A stretch of 17,239 bases of DNA from Candidatus Nanopelagicales bacterium (GTDB lineage Bacteria > Actinomycetota > Actinomycetes > S36-B12): NCBI GenBank assembly GCA_030836325.1, contig JAURQC010000080.1:1-17239 (forward strand). Reading direction: 5' to 3'. This document shows, in pieces, positions 8,559 to 16,700 of this stretch (position 1 is the first letter of the stretch; every line of letters starts with the position of its first letter). The notes under the pieces are model-generated. The model made no database searches, was not told the origin of the DNA, and worked only from the letters and a program-made list of their open reading frames with translations. The position numbers and the translations under genes are program-made.

Positions 8559-9412
8559 GTGTCCTGGACGAAAGCCGCACGAGAAGAGCGCCGGTAGGCG
8601 GTGCAGGGGATGCGACGAATGCGGAGGGTGCGCGGGCGACGGGTCGTCGGCGCCGTGTTGTCGCTTGGCGTCCGTTCCGCCGCCGCCGCACGTCCCAAGT
8701 TGCTGACCGATGGGTGGCAAAAGCCCAGCGCCAACGCCGCTGGAGGGTCGTCGGCATCATTGCTGTTCTGGCGCTGATCGCTTTCGCAGTGTGGGCCGTG
8801 TGGTTCTCACCCTTACTTGCTGTCCAGCGCGTGTCCGTCGTCGGCCTCAGTGCCGAAGGTGAGCTTGTGGGTGGTCAAGAGGTTCGATCCGCGGCATCGA
8901 TACCCATCGGTACGCCTATCGCCCAACTCGACACCGATTTGGCGCAACGTCAGATCGCCCTCTTGCCCTGGGTCGAAACTGTCGAGGTACGTCGCGCGTG
9001 GCCCAACGACATCGTCATCGCTGTGTCTGAGCGAACACCGATCGCGGTGCTCGACGAGGGCCAGATCAAGCGCGGGATCGACGCCGCCGGCAACGTATTC
9101 GACCCTCCGGGTGGACTGTGGCTAACCGATCCGTTGATCAAAGGAAGCGAAGACGCCGTCGTCGAAGCCGTGCAGGTGGTTTCGTCGCTTCCGGAGGACC
9201 TACTTAGGCGCGTGCGGGTTATCCAAGCTGTGAGCGTCGACGACGTTCGGCTCCAGCTCGGCAATGAATCCATAGTCAGGTGGGGCAATGCCGGCGAAGC
9301 CGAATTCAAGGCTGAGGTTTTGCGTTCCTTGCTGCCTCGCCGTGCGCAGTCCTACGACGTCAGCGCCCCGTCGCTTCCAGCGACATTCGGCGAAAAGGGC
9401 CCGAAAAAGTAA
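8555..9412 (+). CDS. ftsQ: Cell division protein FtsQ (POTRA domain)
   Basis: Bitopic divisome protein that links early and late division proteins, usually with FtsB and FtsL. The GTG start at 8555 forms a GTGA overlap with murC and has GCGGAG six bases upstream. The 285 residues are a very basic cytoplasmic N-terminus (residues 1-63, with RRRR and FRRRR runs), one membrane helix (about 64-86), then the POTRA domain beginning at about 88 with VQRVSVVGLS, containing TPIAQLDTD and LPWVETVEVRRAWPNDIVIAVSE-type sequence that is diagnostic of the FtsQ/DivIB family, and a C-terminal beta domain. Length is within the family range. It is the last gene before the gap preceding ftsZ. Confidence 0.95.
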   Translation: MSVLDESRTRRAPVGGAGDATNAEGARATGRRRRVVAWRPFRRRRTSQVADRWVAKAQRQRRWRVVGIIAVLALIAFAVWAVWFSPLLAVQRVSVVGLSAEGELVGGQEVRSAASIPIGTPIAQLDTDLAQRQIALLPWVETVEVRRAWPNDIVIAVSERTPIAVLDEGQIKRGIDAAGNVFDPPGGLWLTDPLIKGSEDAVVEAVQVVSSLPEDLLRRVRVIQAVSVDDVRLQLGNESIVRWGNAGEAEFKAEVLRSLLPRRAQSYDVSAPSLPATFGEKGPKK

Positions 9413-9450
9413 GAAATTTCGTGTCTTGGGCATTTTCACCTTGCGCCACA

Positions 9451-9463
9451 GGGGTAACACCCC
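9451..9463. repeat. Inverted repeat GGGGT-aac-ACCCC
   Basis: A perfect 5-bp stem with a 3-base loop downstream of ftsQ. There is no T-run after it, so it is not a standard terminator. It lies inside the spacer of the first candidate ftsZ promoter and might instead be a binding site or a weak attenuating hairpin. Confidence 0.4.
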
Positions 9464-9470
9464 CTACCCT

Positions 9471-9489
9471 CCGGCCGGCTCAGGGCCGG
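9471..9489. repeat. Inverted repeat CCGGCC/GGCCGG
   Basis: A perfect 6-bp GC stem with a 7-base loop (GGCTCAG), immediately after the first candidate -10 box. It could form an attenuator or weak terminator for read-through from ftsQ, but it lacks a following uridine tract. Confidence 0.4.
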
Positions 9490-9567
9490 GTGATGTTTCA
9501 GCCTGAAGTAAAGGTTGAGACTTTGGCCTGGGGCCGTATGAGTCGGTGCGCCCCCTCGCACCGGCGT

Positions 9568-9577
9568 GGAGGAAAGG
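9568..9577 (+). promoter_or_regulatory. Purine-rich ribosome binding site of ftsZ
   Basis: GGAGGAAAGG ends 10 bases before the GTG at 9588 and decides between that start and an in-frame upstream ATG at 9546-type extension. The protein from GTG 9588 begins exactly like other actinobacterial FtsZ proteins. Confidence 0.75.
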
Positions 9578-9587
9578 ACGGGCAGCT

Positions 9588-10670
9588 GTGGCGGCTCCCC
9601 AGAACTACTTGGCAGTAATCAAGGTCGTCGGTATCGGTGGCGGCGGTGTCAATGCGGTGAACCGCATGATCGAGGTCGGGTTGAAGGGCGTTGAGTTCAT
9701 CGCAATCAACACCGACGCGCAGGCGCTGCTCATGAGCGATGCCGACGTGAAACTGGACATCGGTCGGGAATTGACCCGTGGTCTGGGAGCGGGTGCGAAT
9801 CCCGAGGTGGGGCGCAAGGCTGCCGAGGACCACATCGAAGAGATCGAGGAGGTCCTTCAGGGTGCCGACATGGTCTTCGTTACGGCGGGTGAGGGCGGTG
9901 GTACCGGAACCGGAGGCGCGCCTGTCATCGCCAAGGTGGCCCGGTCCTTGGGAGCACTCACTATCGGCGTCGTGACCCGACCCTTCGGTTTCGAGGGTCG
10001 TCGCCGCCAGGTGCAAGCCGATCAGGGCGTCGAGGATCTCCGGGCCGAGGTCGACACTTTGATCGTCATCCCGAATGATCGACTGCTGTCTCTTGCGGAT
10101 CGTGAGATCAGCGTCATCGACGCCTTCCGTCAGGCAGATCACGTGCTGTTGCAGGGTGTGTCGGGCATCACCGATCTCATCACCACACCGGGCCTGATCA
10201 ATCTGGACTTCGCAGACGTCAAGAGTGTCATGCACTCTGCGGGCTCAGCGCTCATGGGAATCGGATCTGCTCGCGGCGAGGATCGTGCGATGCAGGCCGC
10301 AGAGAAAGCAATCTCCAGTCCACTCCTTGAAGCGGGTATCGACGGTGCGCACGGCGTGCTGCTTTCGGTGTCTGGGGGAAGTGACCTCGGCCTATTCGAG
10401 ATCAACGAGGCCGCTCGTCTGGTGAGCGACGCTGCACATCCCGAAGCCAACATCATCTTCGGCGCCGTTATCGACGACACTTTGGGTGATGAGGTGCGCG
10501 TGACGGTTATCGCTGCTGGTTTCGAAGGCGGTGAACCGCCGGTCCGCAAGGTTGCCGCGCCGGTCCAGGCCAGCGACGCCACGGGCGACATTCCGACGGT
10601 CGCCCAGCCTCGCGCAGCGGTGTTCGCCGACTCCGATGACGACTTGGACGTCCCTGACTTCTTGAGGTAG
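9588..10670 (+). CDS. ftsZ: Cell division GTPase FtsZ
   Basis: Tubulin-like GTPase that polymerises into the Z ring and directs septation. The GTG start at 9588 gives 360 residues beginning [12 protein letters not shown], the usual actinobacterial N-terminus. Visible motifs are [13 protein letters not shown] (15-27), NTDAQAL (41-47), the tubulin signature GGGTGTG (103-109), TRPFGFEG (130-137), NDRLL (163-167), and the T7 loop NLDFADVK (205-212), which carries the catalytic aspartate for the neighbouring subunit. The conserved C-terminal peptide [10 protein letters not shown] (351-360) binds SepF, which is encoded downstream. The variable linker between core and tail (about 317-350) is short, around 35 residues. 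It has its own upstream region; pgeF follows after two bases. Confidence 0.99.
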   Translation: MAAPQNYLAVIKVVGIGGGGVNAVNRMIEVGLKGVEFIAINTDAQALLMSDADVKLDIGRELTRGLGAGANPEVGRKAAEDHIEEIEEVLQGADMVFVTAGEGGGTGTGGAPVIAKVARSLGALTIGVVTRPFGFEGRRRQVQADQGVEDLRAEVDTLIVIPNDRLLSLADREISVIDAFRQADHVLLQGVSGITDLITTPGLINLDFADVKSVMHSAGSALMGIGSARGEDRAMQAAEKAISSPLLEAGIDGAHGVLLSVSGGSDLGLFEINEAARLVSDAAHPEANIIFGAVIDDTLGDEVRVTVIAAGFEGGEPPVRKVAAPVQASDATGDIPTVAQPRAAVFADSDDDLDVPDFLR

Positions 10671-10672
10671 GC

Positions 10673-11578
10673 GTGACCACGCACCCGAGTGCCGGTAGGG
10701 GCTTCCCCGACCTACGGACTCTCGGTCGCACGTGGGAGTCTCCGGCTGGCGCTCACGATGTCGTTGCCACGAACGACGACGGTCGGCCGCGCTACGTGAT
10801 AACCCGTGCCGACGGTGGTCACAGCGAGGGCGAGTTCGCTCGAGGGAACCTCGCTGACCATGTGGGGGACGATGCCCAGTCGGTCTTCGTAAACCGAGGG
10901 CAACTTGCCACAACCCTCGGCGCGAGCCGCGGTCTGGCCTTCATCGGTGCGGTGCACGGTGGTGCCGTCGCGTGGGTTGATAGCCCAGGGACGTATCCCG
11001 GTGTGGACGCACTGATCACCGACAAGCCTGGGCTTGGGCTCGTTGCGTTGGGAGCTGACTGTGCGGTGATCGGCTTGCATAGCCATCGTGTCGATTCGCC
11101 ACCGCTGGCGGCTGTGGCCCATTGCGGGTGGAAGGGCTTGGTGGCCGACGTGATCGGTGCTGTGGTCGAGTCCATGCGTGAAGCCGGTGGCGTCGGAATC
11201 CAGGCAGTGGTCGGGCCCGCCATCTGTGGACGGTGCTATCAGGTAGACGCTGATCGCTGCAGGAAGGTTCGATCGGCTGTAAGTCCGCGTGTTGGCAGCG
11301 CCGCTGTCTGTCCCGGGATGACTAGCGCTGACGAGGGTTCGTGCGGAATCGACATTCGAGCTGGAGCGCGCGAGCGGCTGATGGAACTCGGAGTGCAGGT
11401 TGATGATCATCCGCTTCTGTCGGGCATCGAGTGCACCTTCGAGTCGGAGTTGTGGTTTAGCTTTCGGCGTGCGTCGGTTGCTGGAGGAACAGGGCGAACG
11501 GGCCGCCAGGCGCTCGCTGTGGTTGCTGGGGGCACACCGAGCGATCATGGAGTGGTGGATAGTGACGTGACTGCATGA
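10673..11578 (+). CDS. pgeF: Peptidoglycan editing factor PgeF / YlmD (purine nucleoside phosphorylase-like, YfiH family)
   Basis: Member of the YfiH/YlmD (multicopper-oxidase-like, DUF152) family. In E. coli the member PgeF helps keep L-Ala at position 1 of the stem peptide, and other members show laccase-like or purine nucleoside-processing activity, so the true reaction here is uncertain. The GTG start at 10673 has GAGG five bases before it. The 301 residues carry the three family metal ligands: H95 in VHGGAV, C130 in GADCAVIG and H150 in VAHCGWKG. They also have VGPAICGRCYQV (180-191) and the C-terminal SFRRA plus GRTGRQAL block. It sits directly after ftsZ, as ylmD does in Firmicutes and actinobacteria. 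It overlaps the next gene by ATGA. Confidence 0.92.
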   Translation: MTTHPSAGRGFPDLRTLGRTWESPAGAHDVVATNDDGRPRYVITRADGGHSEGEFARGNLADHVGDDAQSVFVNRGQLATTLGASRGLAFIGAVHGGAVAWVDSPGTYPGVDALITDKPGLGLVALGADCAVIGLHSHRVDSPPLAAVAHCGWKGLVADVIGAVVESMREAGGVGIQAVVGPAICGRCYQVDADRCRKVRSAVSPRVGSAAVCPGMTSADEGSCGIDIRAGARERLMELGVQVDDHPLLSGIECTFESELWFSFRRASVAGGTGRTGRQALAVVAGGTPSDHGVVDSDVTA

Positions 11579-12297
11579 CCGTGGACAGACGTGATGCACT
11601 TCGCCAGGGCTTGGACTCGGTGCTAGCCAGGATTCAACGGGCGAAAATTGCTGCCGGCCGCACTGATCCTGACGACCATGTTCGGCTCGTCGTCGTCACG
11701 AAGACTTTCCCGGCCAGCGACGTACAAGTGCTATCCGACCTCGGTGTTCGCGACGTGGGCGAGAACCGGGACCAGGAAGCCCGTGACAAACGCTCGAGCC
11801 TTGGCCAGTTGCCCGTGCGTTGGCACATGATCGGTGGTCTCCAACGCAACAAGGCCTCCTCGGTTGCCCGATGGGCCGATGTAGTTGAGTCGGTAGACAG
11901 GCCGGAGTTGATCTCACCCCTGGGCGCGGCCGCGATCCGTTATGAGAGAGCACCACTGGAGGTCCTCATTCAGGTGAACCTGGATCTCGAGCCCACGGCA
12001 GGTCGTGCGGGCGCCATTGCCGCCGATGTCCCCGCCTTGGCCGAAGCCATCTCCAATGAGCCGGGCTTGCGCCTGTCGGGCGTCATGGCCGTTGCCCCGC
12101 ACCCCGATACCGGCATTGACCCAAGAGCGGCGTTCGGGCGACTCAGGGAGGTTGCCGAGGTGCTACGGGCGAATTGGCCAACTGCCATCGAGATATCAGC
12201 CGGTATGAGCCACGATCTTGAGGCCGGTATCGCCGCCGGTGCGACACAGGTTCGCGTTGGGGGAGCGATACTCGGGGAACGCACCTACGTGCAGTAG
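11575..12297 (+). CDS. PLP homeostasis protein of the YggS/YlmE family
   Basis: PLP-binding, fold type III protein without known enzymatic activity; relatives (YggS, PLPHP) control pyridoxal phosphate and amino-acid pools. The 240 residues show LVVVTKTFPASDV (38-50) with the PLP lysine at about 43, DVGENRDQEARDK, WHMIGGLQRNKA, and the C-terminal phosphate-binding MSHDLEAGIAAGATQVRVGG block. The start at ATG 11575 is coupled to pgeF by ATGA. The usual RIGTAIFG-type end reads RVGGAILGER here, a mild variation. In Bacillus the orthologue ylmE has the same place between ylmD and sepF; the reason for its link to division genes is not established. Confidence 0.94.
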   Translation: MTVDRRDALRQGLDSVLARIQRAKIAAGRTDPDDHVRLVVVTKTFPASDVQVLSDLGVRDVGENRDQEARDKRSSLGQLPVRWHMIGGLQRNKASSVARWADVVESVDRPELISPLGAAAIRYERAPLEVLIQVNLDLEPTAGRAGAIAADVPALAEAISNEPGLRLSGVMAVAPHPDTGIDPRAAFGRLREVAEVLRANWPTAIEISAGMSHDLEAGIAAGATQVRVGGAILGERTYVQ

Positions 12298-12330
12298 CGT
12301 CGGAGTGTTCGAGAGCCCTCGACGCCGACG
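12298..12330. repeat. Imperfect hairpin downstream of the YggS-family gene
   Basis: CGTCGG (12298-12303) pairs with CCGACG (12325-12330), and inside it TCGAG (12309-12313) pairs with CTCGA (12318-12322) around the loop AGCC. The arms are separated by a 5/2-base internal loop. It starts right after the stop codon. No T-tract follows, so it is at best an intrinsic terminator of the actinobacterial U-poor type or an mRNA processing or stability element. Confidence 0.5.
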
Positions 12331-12331
12331 T

Positions 12332-12355
12332 TGCGTGGGTAAAGCGGTCCACGCA
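12332..12355. repeat. Inverted repeat TGCGTGG/CCACGCA before sepF
   Basis: A perfect 7-bp stem (12332-12338 with 12349-12355) with a 10-base loop starts two bases after the preceding hairpin and ends 18 bases before the sepF Shine-Dalgarno. It could be an operator or part of a structured sepF leader. Confidence 0.5.
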
Positions 12356-12373
12356 CGAACAACGGACTACATC

Positions 12374-12380
12374 AAGGAGG
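12374..12380 (+). promoter_or_regulatory. Strong Shine-Dalgarno of sepF
   Basis: AAGGAGG six bases before ATG 12387; this near-perfect site suggests sepF is translated independently of the upstream genes. Confidence 0.85.
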
Positions 12381-12386
12381 TAGGCG

Positions 12387-12962
12387 ATGGCTGGCGCGAT
12401 GCGCAAGATGGCTGTGTACCTCGGATTGGTGGAGGACTCCTCCTACGACGAGTATGACGAGTTCGACGAATACGAGGAGCCGGCCCGGGAGACCCGAAGA
12501 GAGCGCGGATCTAGGCGCGGATTTCGGGACCGGTACGAGAACGAGGAGTCGGATGACCGATACGCCGTTCGCAGCGTTCGTCCCATAAATGAACCTCGCT
12601 CAGTGCGCACCATTCGTCCTGACTCCGACGTCGAGCGCCAGCCTGTGGCTGCCCCGGTTGGTCGGGGCCCCTCGTTTGGTGATCTGAGTCGCATCGAGAC
12701 CATCCATCCCCGGTCCTATAACGATGCTCGGCGCATCGGAGAGGAATTCCGTGCTGGGGTACCCGTCATCATGAACTTGGGTGACATGGGGGAGATGGAT
12801 GCCAAGCGCATCATCGATTTCGCCGCTGGGCTCGTCTTTGGTCTTCATGGCACCATCGAGCGAATCACCGGCAAGGTTTTCTTGCTATCCCCAGCAAATG
12901 TCGACCTCGGTGATCAGGCGCGAGCGCAAATCGCGGAAGATGGGTTCTTCAATCAAAGCTGA
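12387..12962 (+). CDS. sepF: Z-ring anchoring protein SepF
   Basis: Cytoplasmic FtsZ partner that ties Z-ring filaments to the membrane and replaces FtsA in actinobacteria, for which no gene is seen here. The 191 residues comprise an N-terminal amphipathic segment [14 protein letters not shown] (1-14) that is the likely membrane-binding helix, an acidic and then arginine-rich disordered linker (about 17-100, with a D/E/Y-rich stretch at 20-32), and the SepF core (DUF552, about 105-175) containing PVIMNLGDM (126-134), [22 protein letters not shown] (139-160 region) and VFLLSPANV (164-172). Length fits actinobacterial SepF. The binding partner is the FtsZ C-terminal peptide encoded 1.7 kb upstream. 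A hairpin-containing leader of 89 bases separates it from the preceding gene. Confidence 0.97.
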   Translation: MAGAMRKMAVYLGLVEDSSYDEYDEFDEYEEPARETRRERGSRRGFRDRYENEESDDRYAVRSVRPINEPRSVRTIRPDSDVERQPVAAPVGRGPSFGDLSRIETIHPRSYNDARRIGEEFRAGVPVIMNLGDMGEMDAKRIIDFAAGLVFGLHGTIERITGKVFLLSPANVDLGDQARAQIAEDGFFNQS

Positions 12963-12989
12963 CGATCCCGTACGAGGAGTGTCTAAGCC

Positions 12990-13274
12990 GTGAGCATCAT
13001 CGGCCAAGTTCTTGGAACCGTCCTGTGGCTCTATTGGCTCGTGCTAATTGCGCGCCTGGTCCTGGATTTCGTACAGATCTTCGCTCGGTCATGGCAACCG
13101 CGTGGACCGCTGCTGCTTGTCGCCGAGTTCGTCTACACGATCACCGATCCCCCGCTACGCGCTCTACGCAAGATCATCCCGCCGTTACGACTGGGGAGCG
13201 TCTCGCTGGATCTTGCTTTCCTCGTCTTGATTCTCGGTGTTCAGTTGCTGATCAACTTCGTCGTGTTGCTCTAG
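12990..13274 (+). CDS. YggT/YlmG family membrane protein
   Basis: Small integral membrane protein of 94 residues with two predicted membrane helices (about 5-30 and 72-93). Between them lies a conserved loop with WQPRGP (35-40), FVYTITDPPLRALRKIIPP (47-65 region) and a short hydrophobic stretch; the TDPPLR-type motif is diagnostic of the family. The biochemical role is unknown; relatives affect division, nucleoid or membrane organisation in bacteria and plastids. GTG 12990 is preceded by GAGGAG (12974-12979) at ten bases. It lies in the conserved sepF-ylmG-divIVA order. An RNA-binding ylmH gene, which follows ylmG in Bacillus, is absent here. Confidence 0.93.
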   Translation: MSIIGQVLGTVLWLYWLVLIARLVLDFVQIFARSWQPRGPLLLVAEFVYTITDPPLRALRKIIPPLRLGSVSLDLAFLVLILGVQLLINFVVLL

Positions 13275-13284
13275 GGTCGTGACC

Positions 13285-13797
13285 GTGACTTTGAGCGCGC
13301 AAGACGTGCGAGATGCTCGTTTTGGAACCACCCGGGTTCGTGCGGGCTACAAGATGTCCGAAGTGGATGAATTCCTCGATCGCATCGAAGCTGCAATTGG
13401 TCAGTACGCTGAGGACAAGCAGCGAATGGGTGATGAAGCCGATGTGCTTCGATCCCAGGTACAGCAACTCCAGGGTCGGCTAGCGGCTGTGCAACAGGAA
13501 TTGCAGGAGCTCCACGATTTTCAGGCGAATGCAGCGCCTGAAACCGAACAGGCGGGCCACGACACCGTCATCACACCACTGCCGGACACTGAAACTACGG
13601 CCGAGAATCCGGTGGTCGCCCCGGCTCGTATGGAGCCTCCGAAAGCACAAGGGAACGCGCTTACGCACATCGAACAACTGGTGGAAGTGCGTGATCGCGT
13701 CCGCGAGATGCTGCAGCATCAGTTGTCGATCGTGGATGAGATGGACCTCGAGCCACGGGTAGATTCGTCGGCGTCTTCGAGCACGCCTACGGACTAG
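13285..13797 (+). CDS. divIVA: DivIVA-domain coiled-coil protein
   Basis: Probable membrane-curvature-sensing scaffold. In actinobacteria DivIVA (Wag31) marks the pole or septum and recruits wall synthesis. The start GTG 13285 gives MTLSAQDV, like the usual start of the family, and has AGGG eight bases upstream; GTG 13279 is in frame but has the AGGG only two bases away. The 170 residues are an N-terminal DivIVA domain (1-40) with VRAGYKMSEVDEFLDRI (18-34), a coiled coil (about 34-80), a Pro/Thr/Glu-rich linker (about 82-125), and a second helical segment (126-155). It is much shorter than Wag31 (about 260 residues) or Streptomyces DivIVA (near 400). Whether it is the polar growth determinant or a short paralogue is open. 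Its stop overlaps the ileS stop. Confidence 0.88.
   Translation: MTLSAQDVRDARFGTTRVRAGYKMSEVDEFLDRIEAAIGQYAEDKQRMGDEADVLRSQVQQLQGRLAAVQQELQELHDFQANAAPETEQAGHDTVITPLPDTETTAENPVVAPARMEPPKAQGNALTHIEQLVEVRDRVREMLQHQLSIVDEMDLEPRVDSSASSSTPTD
13794..13797. other. Shared CTAG: overlapping stop codons of divIVA and ileS
   Basis: The divIVA stop is TAG at 13795-13797 and the ileS stop, read on the other strand, is TAG over 13796-13794. The palindrome CTAG therefore encodes both stops, leaving no intergenic space for a terminator. Confidence 0.95.
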
Positions 13798-16700
13798 CCG
13801 TTGCGCGTGACTGCGAGGTCGACGGTTAGGTCGGTGTCCACTCGCGAGTAGTCACCTGATGCATGTCCTCGTTCAATGGACGTGGCCAAGACTTCCGATC
13901 CGATCGCTTCGCCGTGCTCGGCGAAAACAGCTTCGATGTCCGCATCATCGGAATTCCACATCAAGGAAATGCGATCGGAAATGTCGAATCCTGCAGTCTT
14001 GCGGGTCTCCTGGATGCTTCTGATCAACTCGCGCGCGATGCCAGCACGACGCAGATCGTCGTCGATGTGGAGGTCGATGGCAACGGATTCCTCTGCGTCG
14101 CTGGCAACCGTCCATCCCTCGCGCGGCGATTCGGTGACGATGATGTCGTCGCTGTGGACTGTATGGCTCTCGCCGTCTACCTCAAGGTCATAGGAGCCTT
14201 CAGAACGAAGCGCGTCGACGAGGATTGCGGGATCGGCTGCAGTAATGGCTGCAGCAATCTGGGGAGTTTGCTTCGCGAAACGCTTGCCCAATTCCCGGAA
14301 GTTGGGCTTGACGACTACGTCGACGAGTCCGGCTGCTTCGCCGAGTTGCTCGATGGTGCGGACGTTGAGTTCGTCAGTCACTTCCGCTACCAACTCTGCA
14401 GGTAGATCCTGCCACCCGGGTGCGGAGACGAGAGCCCGAGACAGGGGCTGACGTGTTCGCACGCTGCTCGAGGCTCGTGCTGCTCGTCCGAGTTCCACCA
14501 CACGACGCACCAGCGCCATGTGATCTCTCAAGGTGTCGTCGATGCTGCTGTCATCGGGCGTGGGCCACGATGCCAGGTGGACGGAGGTGGGGGCATTTTG
14601 ATCCGTCAGTCGGAAGAGGTCCTGCCACACCCGCTCGGCGATGAAAGGGGTGTAGGGCGCCAGACACAAGGTGACGATCCGCAAGGCCTCGTGCAGTGTC
14701 GCCAGAGCCGATGGATCGCCGTCCCAGAAGCGTCGTCTCGAGCGCCGCACGTACCAGTTTGAAAGATCATCGATGAACTCGGCGAGGATTCGACCGCCGC
14801 GTTGGGTATCAAAATTCTCGAGGGCGTCGTCGACGTCGCGTCCGACCCGGTTGGCCTCGGAAAGGACCCACTGATCGATGAGGGGCCGATCCTTGGGATC
14901 GGGTGCGCCATCGGCTGGCTGCCAGTTGGAAGTTCTCGCGTAAAGAGACTGGAAGGAAACCGTGTTCCAGTAGGTGAGCAGGGTGCGTCGAACAACATCG
15001 GCGATTGCAGCGTGGCCGACTCGACGGGCTTGCCACGGTGAACCCGAGGCGAGCATGAACCACCGCACTGCATCTGCGCCGTGTTCGTCCATCAACGGGA
15101 TCGGCTCGAGCACGTTCCCCAGATGCTTACTCATCTTGCGGCCGTCCTCATCAAGGATGTGTCCGAGGCAGACCACGTTCTTGTAGGAGGACTGTCCGAA
15201 GACAAGCGTGCCGACAGCCATGAGCGAGTAGAACCAGCCGCGCGTTTGATCGATCGCCTCGCAGATGAAATCAGCGGGGTATTGCTTGTCGAATTCCTCA
15301 GCGTTGTTATGTGGGTAGCCGAGCGCGGCGAAGGGCATGGCTCCGGAGTCGTACCAGCAGTCGATGACTTCCGGCACACGTCGGGCCTGCGCGCCACAGT
15401 CGGGGCACGTAATAACGACGTCGTCCACGAAGGGCCGGTGCGGATCGACGTCTGCCACATTTCTACTGGCGAGGGAGGCGAGCTCGGCCATGGATTCCAC
15501 CGCCGTGAGGTGGCCGTCGTCGCAGCGCCAGATGGGCAAGGGAGTTCCCCAGTAGCGGTTGCGGGAGAGTGCCCAGTCGACGTTGTTCGTGAGCCAGTCC
15601 CCGTAGCGGCCCCACTTGATGGTCGGTGGATACCAGTTGGTGCCTTCGTTCTGCTCGAGCAGGGCATCCTTCATCGCCGTTGTTTTGATGTACCAGGACG
15701 GCTGTGCGTAGTACAGCAAAGGAGTGTGGCAGCGCCAGCAATGTGGATAGGAGTGCTCGTAGGGGTCTCGACGGAACAGCAGGCCACGATGGGCAAGATC
15801 GGAGGTCAGAGTTTCGTCGGCCTTCTTGAAGAACATGCCGCCCACCATCGGGACGTCGTCGACGAACGCCCCGTCGGGTTGGACAGGATTGACCACGGGT
15901 AGGCCGTAGGCGCGGCAGCTGATGAGGTCGTCGGCGCCGAAAGCTGGAGCCTGGTGCACTAGTCCAGTGCCGTCGTCAGTGGTGACGTAGTCGGCGAGGA
16001 TCACGTAGTGGGAGTCCGGGATCTCGACGAGATCGAAGGGACGCTGGTACTCCGTACGCTCGAGAGCCGAACCCTCGAACGTATCGATGATCTCGACGGC
16101 TTCGTCCTTGAACACGTGCTCGATGAGTTCTTGCGCGACCACCAGTTCCTCGCCGTCGGAGGTCTTGACCACCACGTAGGTTGCATCGGGCCGGACAGCA
16201 ACAGCTGTGTTGGACACCAGGGTCCAGGGAGTCGTGGTCCATACGAGCAGTTGGGCCGACGGATGTTGGGCGTGCAGAGGACCACCGGTGACGGGAAAGC
16301 GGACATAGACCGAAGGGTCAACAACGGTTTCGTAGCCCTGGGCAAGCTCGTGGTCGCTGAGTCCGGTGCCGCATCGCGGGCAGTAGGGCGCGACTCGGTG
16401 GTCTTGGACGAGCAAGCCGGCATCAAAGATTTTCTTCAGCGACCACCACACGCTTTGGATGTAGTCGCGATCCATCGTCCAGTAGGCGGAATCGGTATCC
16501 ACCCAGAAGGCCATGCGCTTGCTCATCTGGGTGAATTCATCCACGTGACGCAGGACGGACTCGCGGCATTTGGCGTTGAACTCGGCAATGCCGTAGTCCT
16601 CGATGTCCTGTTTGCCGCTGAAGCCGAGTTCTCGCTCAACCGCGAGCTCGACCGGCAGTCCGTGGCAGTCCCACCCAGCCTGTCGGGGAACGAAGTACCC

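Larger units (their letters stand above)
9413..9587 (+). promoter_or_regulatory. ftsQ-ftsZ intergenic region with candidate ftsZ promoters
   Basis: This 175-base gap is the first real break in the operon, and ftsZ commonly has its own promoters here in actinobacteria. Two candidate boxes can be seen: TTGCGC (9441-9446) with an 18-base spacer to TACCCT (9465-9470), and TTGAGA (9515-9520) with a 16-base spacer to TATGAG (9537-9542). Both fit a loose housekeeping pattern (TTGnnn and TAnnnT-like), and neither is strong. A short inverted repeat, TTCAG-c-CTGAA at 9497-9507, lies between them and could be an operator. Two hairpins (listed separately) precede it. Assignment as a promoter region is inference from position and boxes. 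Confidence 0.45.

Noticed and set aside
8064..8720. A 218-codon - strand frame spanning the murC-ftsQ junction
   Set aside because: It lies opposite conserved murC motifs and the FtsQ N-terminus, with no ribosome binding site or family features.
9498..10235. A 245-codon open frame on the - strand opposite the ftsZ 5' half
   Set aside because: It is the antisense shadow of ftsZ; the + strand protein is unmistakable, and the - strand product resembles no family I know.
10712..11599. A 295-codon open frame on the - strand opposite pgeF
   Set aside because: It mirrors a clearly conserved gene, has no recognisable motif, and its composition is the Ser/Arg/Thr-rich type expected from an antisense frame of GC-rich coding DNA.
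13707..13720. Perfect 14-bp palindrome GATGCTGCAGCATC in divIVA
   Set aside because: About one perfect 14-bp palindrome is expected by chance in 17 kb, and it lies within coiled-coil coding sequence.
15081..15902. A 273-codon + strand frame inside ileS, with another at 16008-16808
   Set aside because: Both are antisense frames of the conserved IleRS catalytic and editing domains; their sequences have no domain signature.
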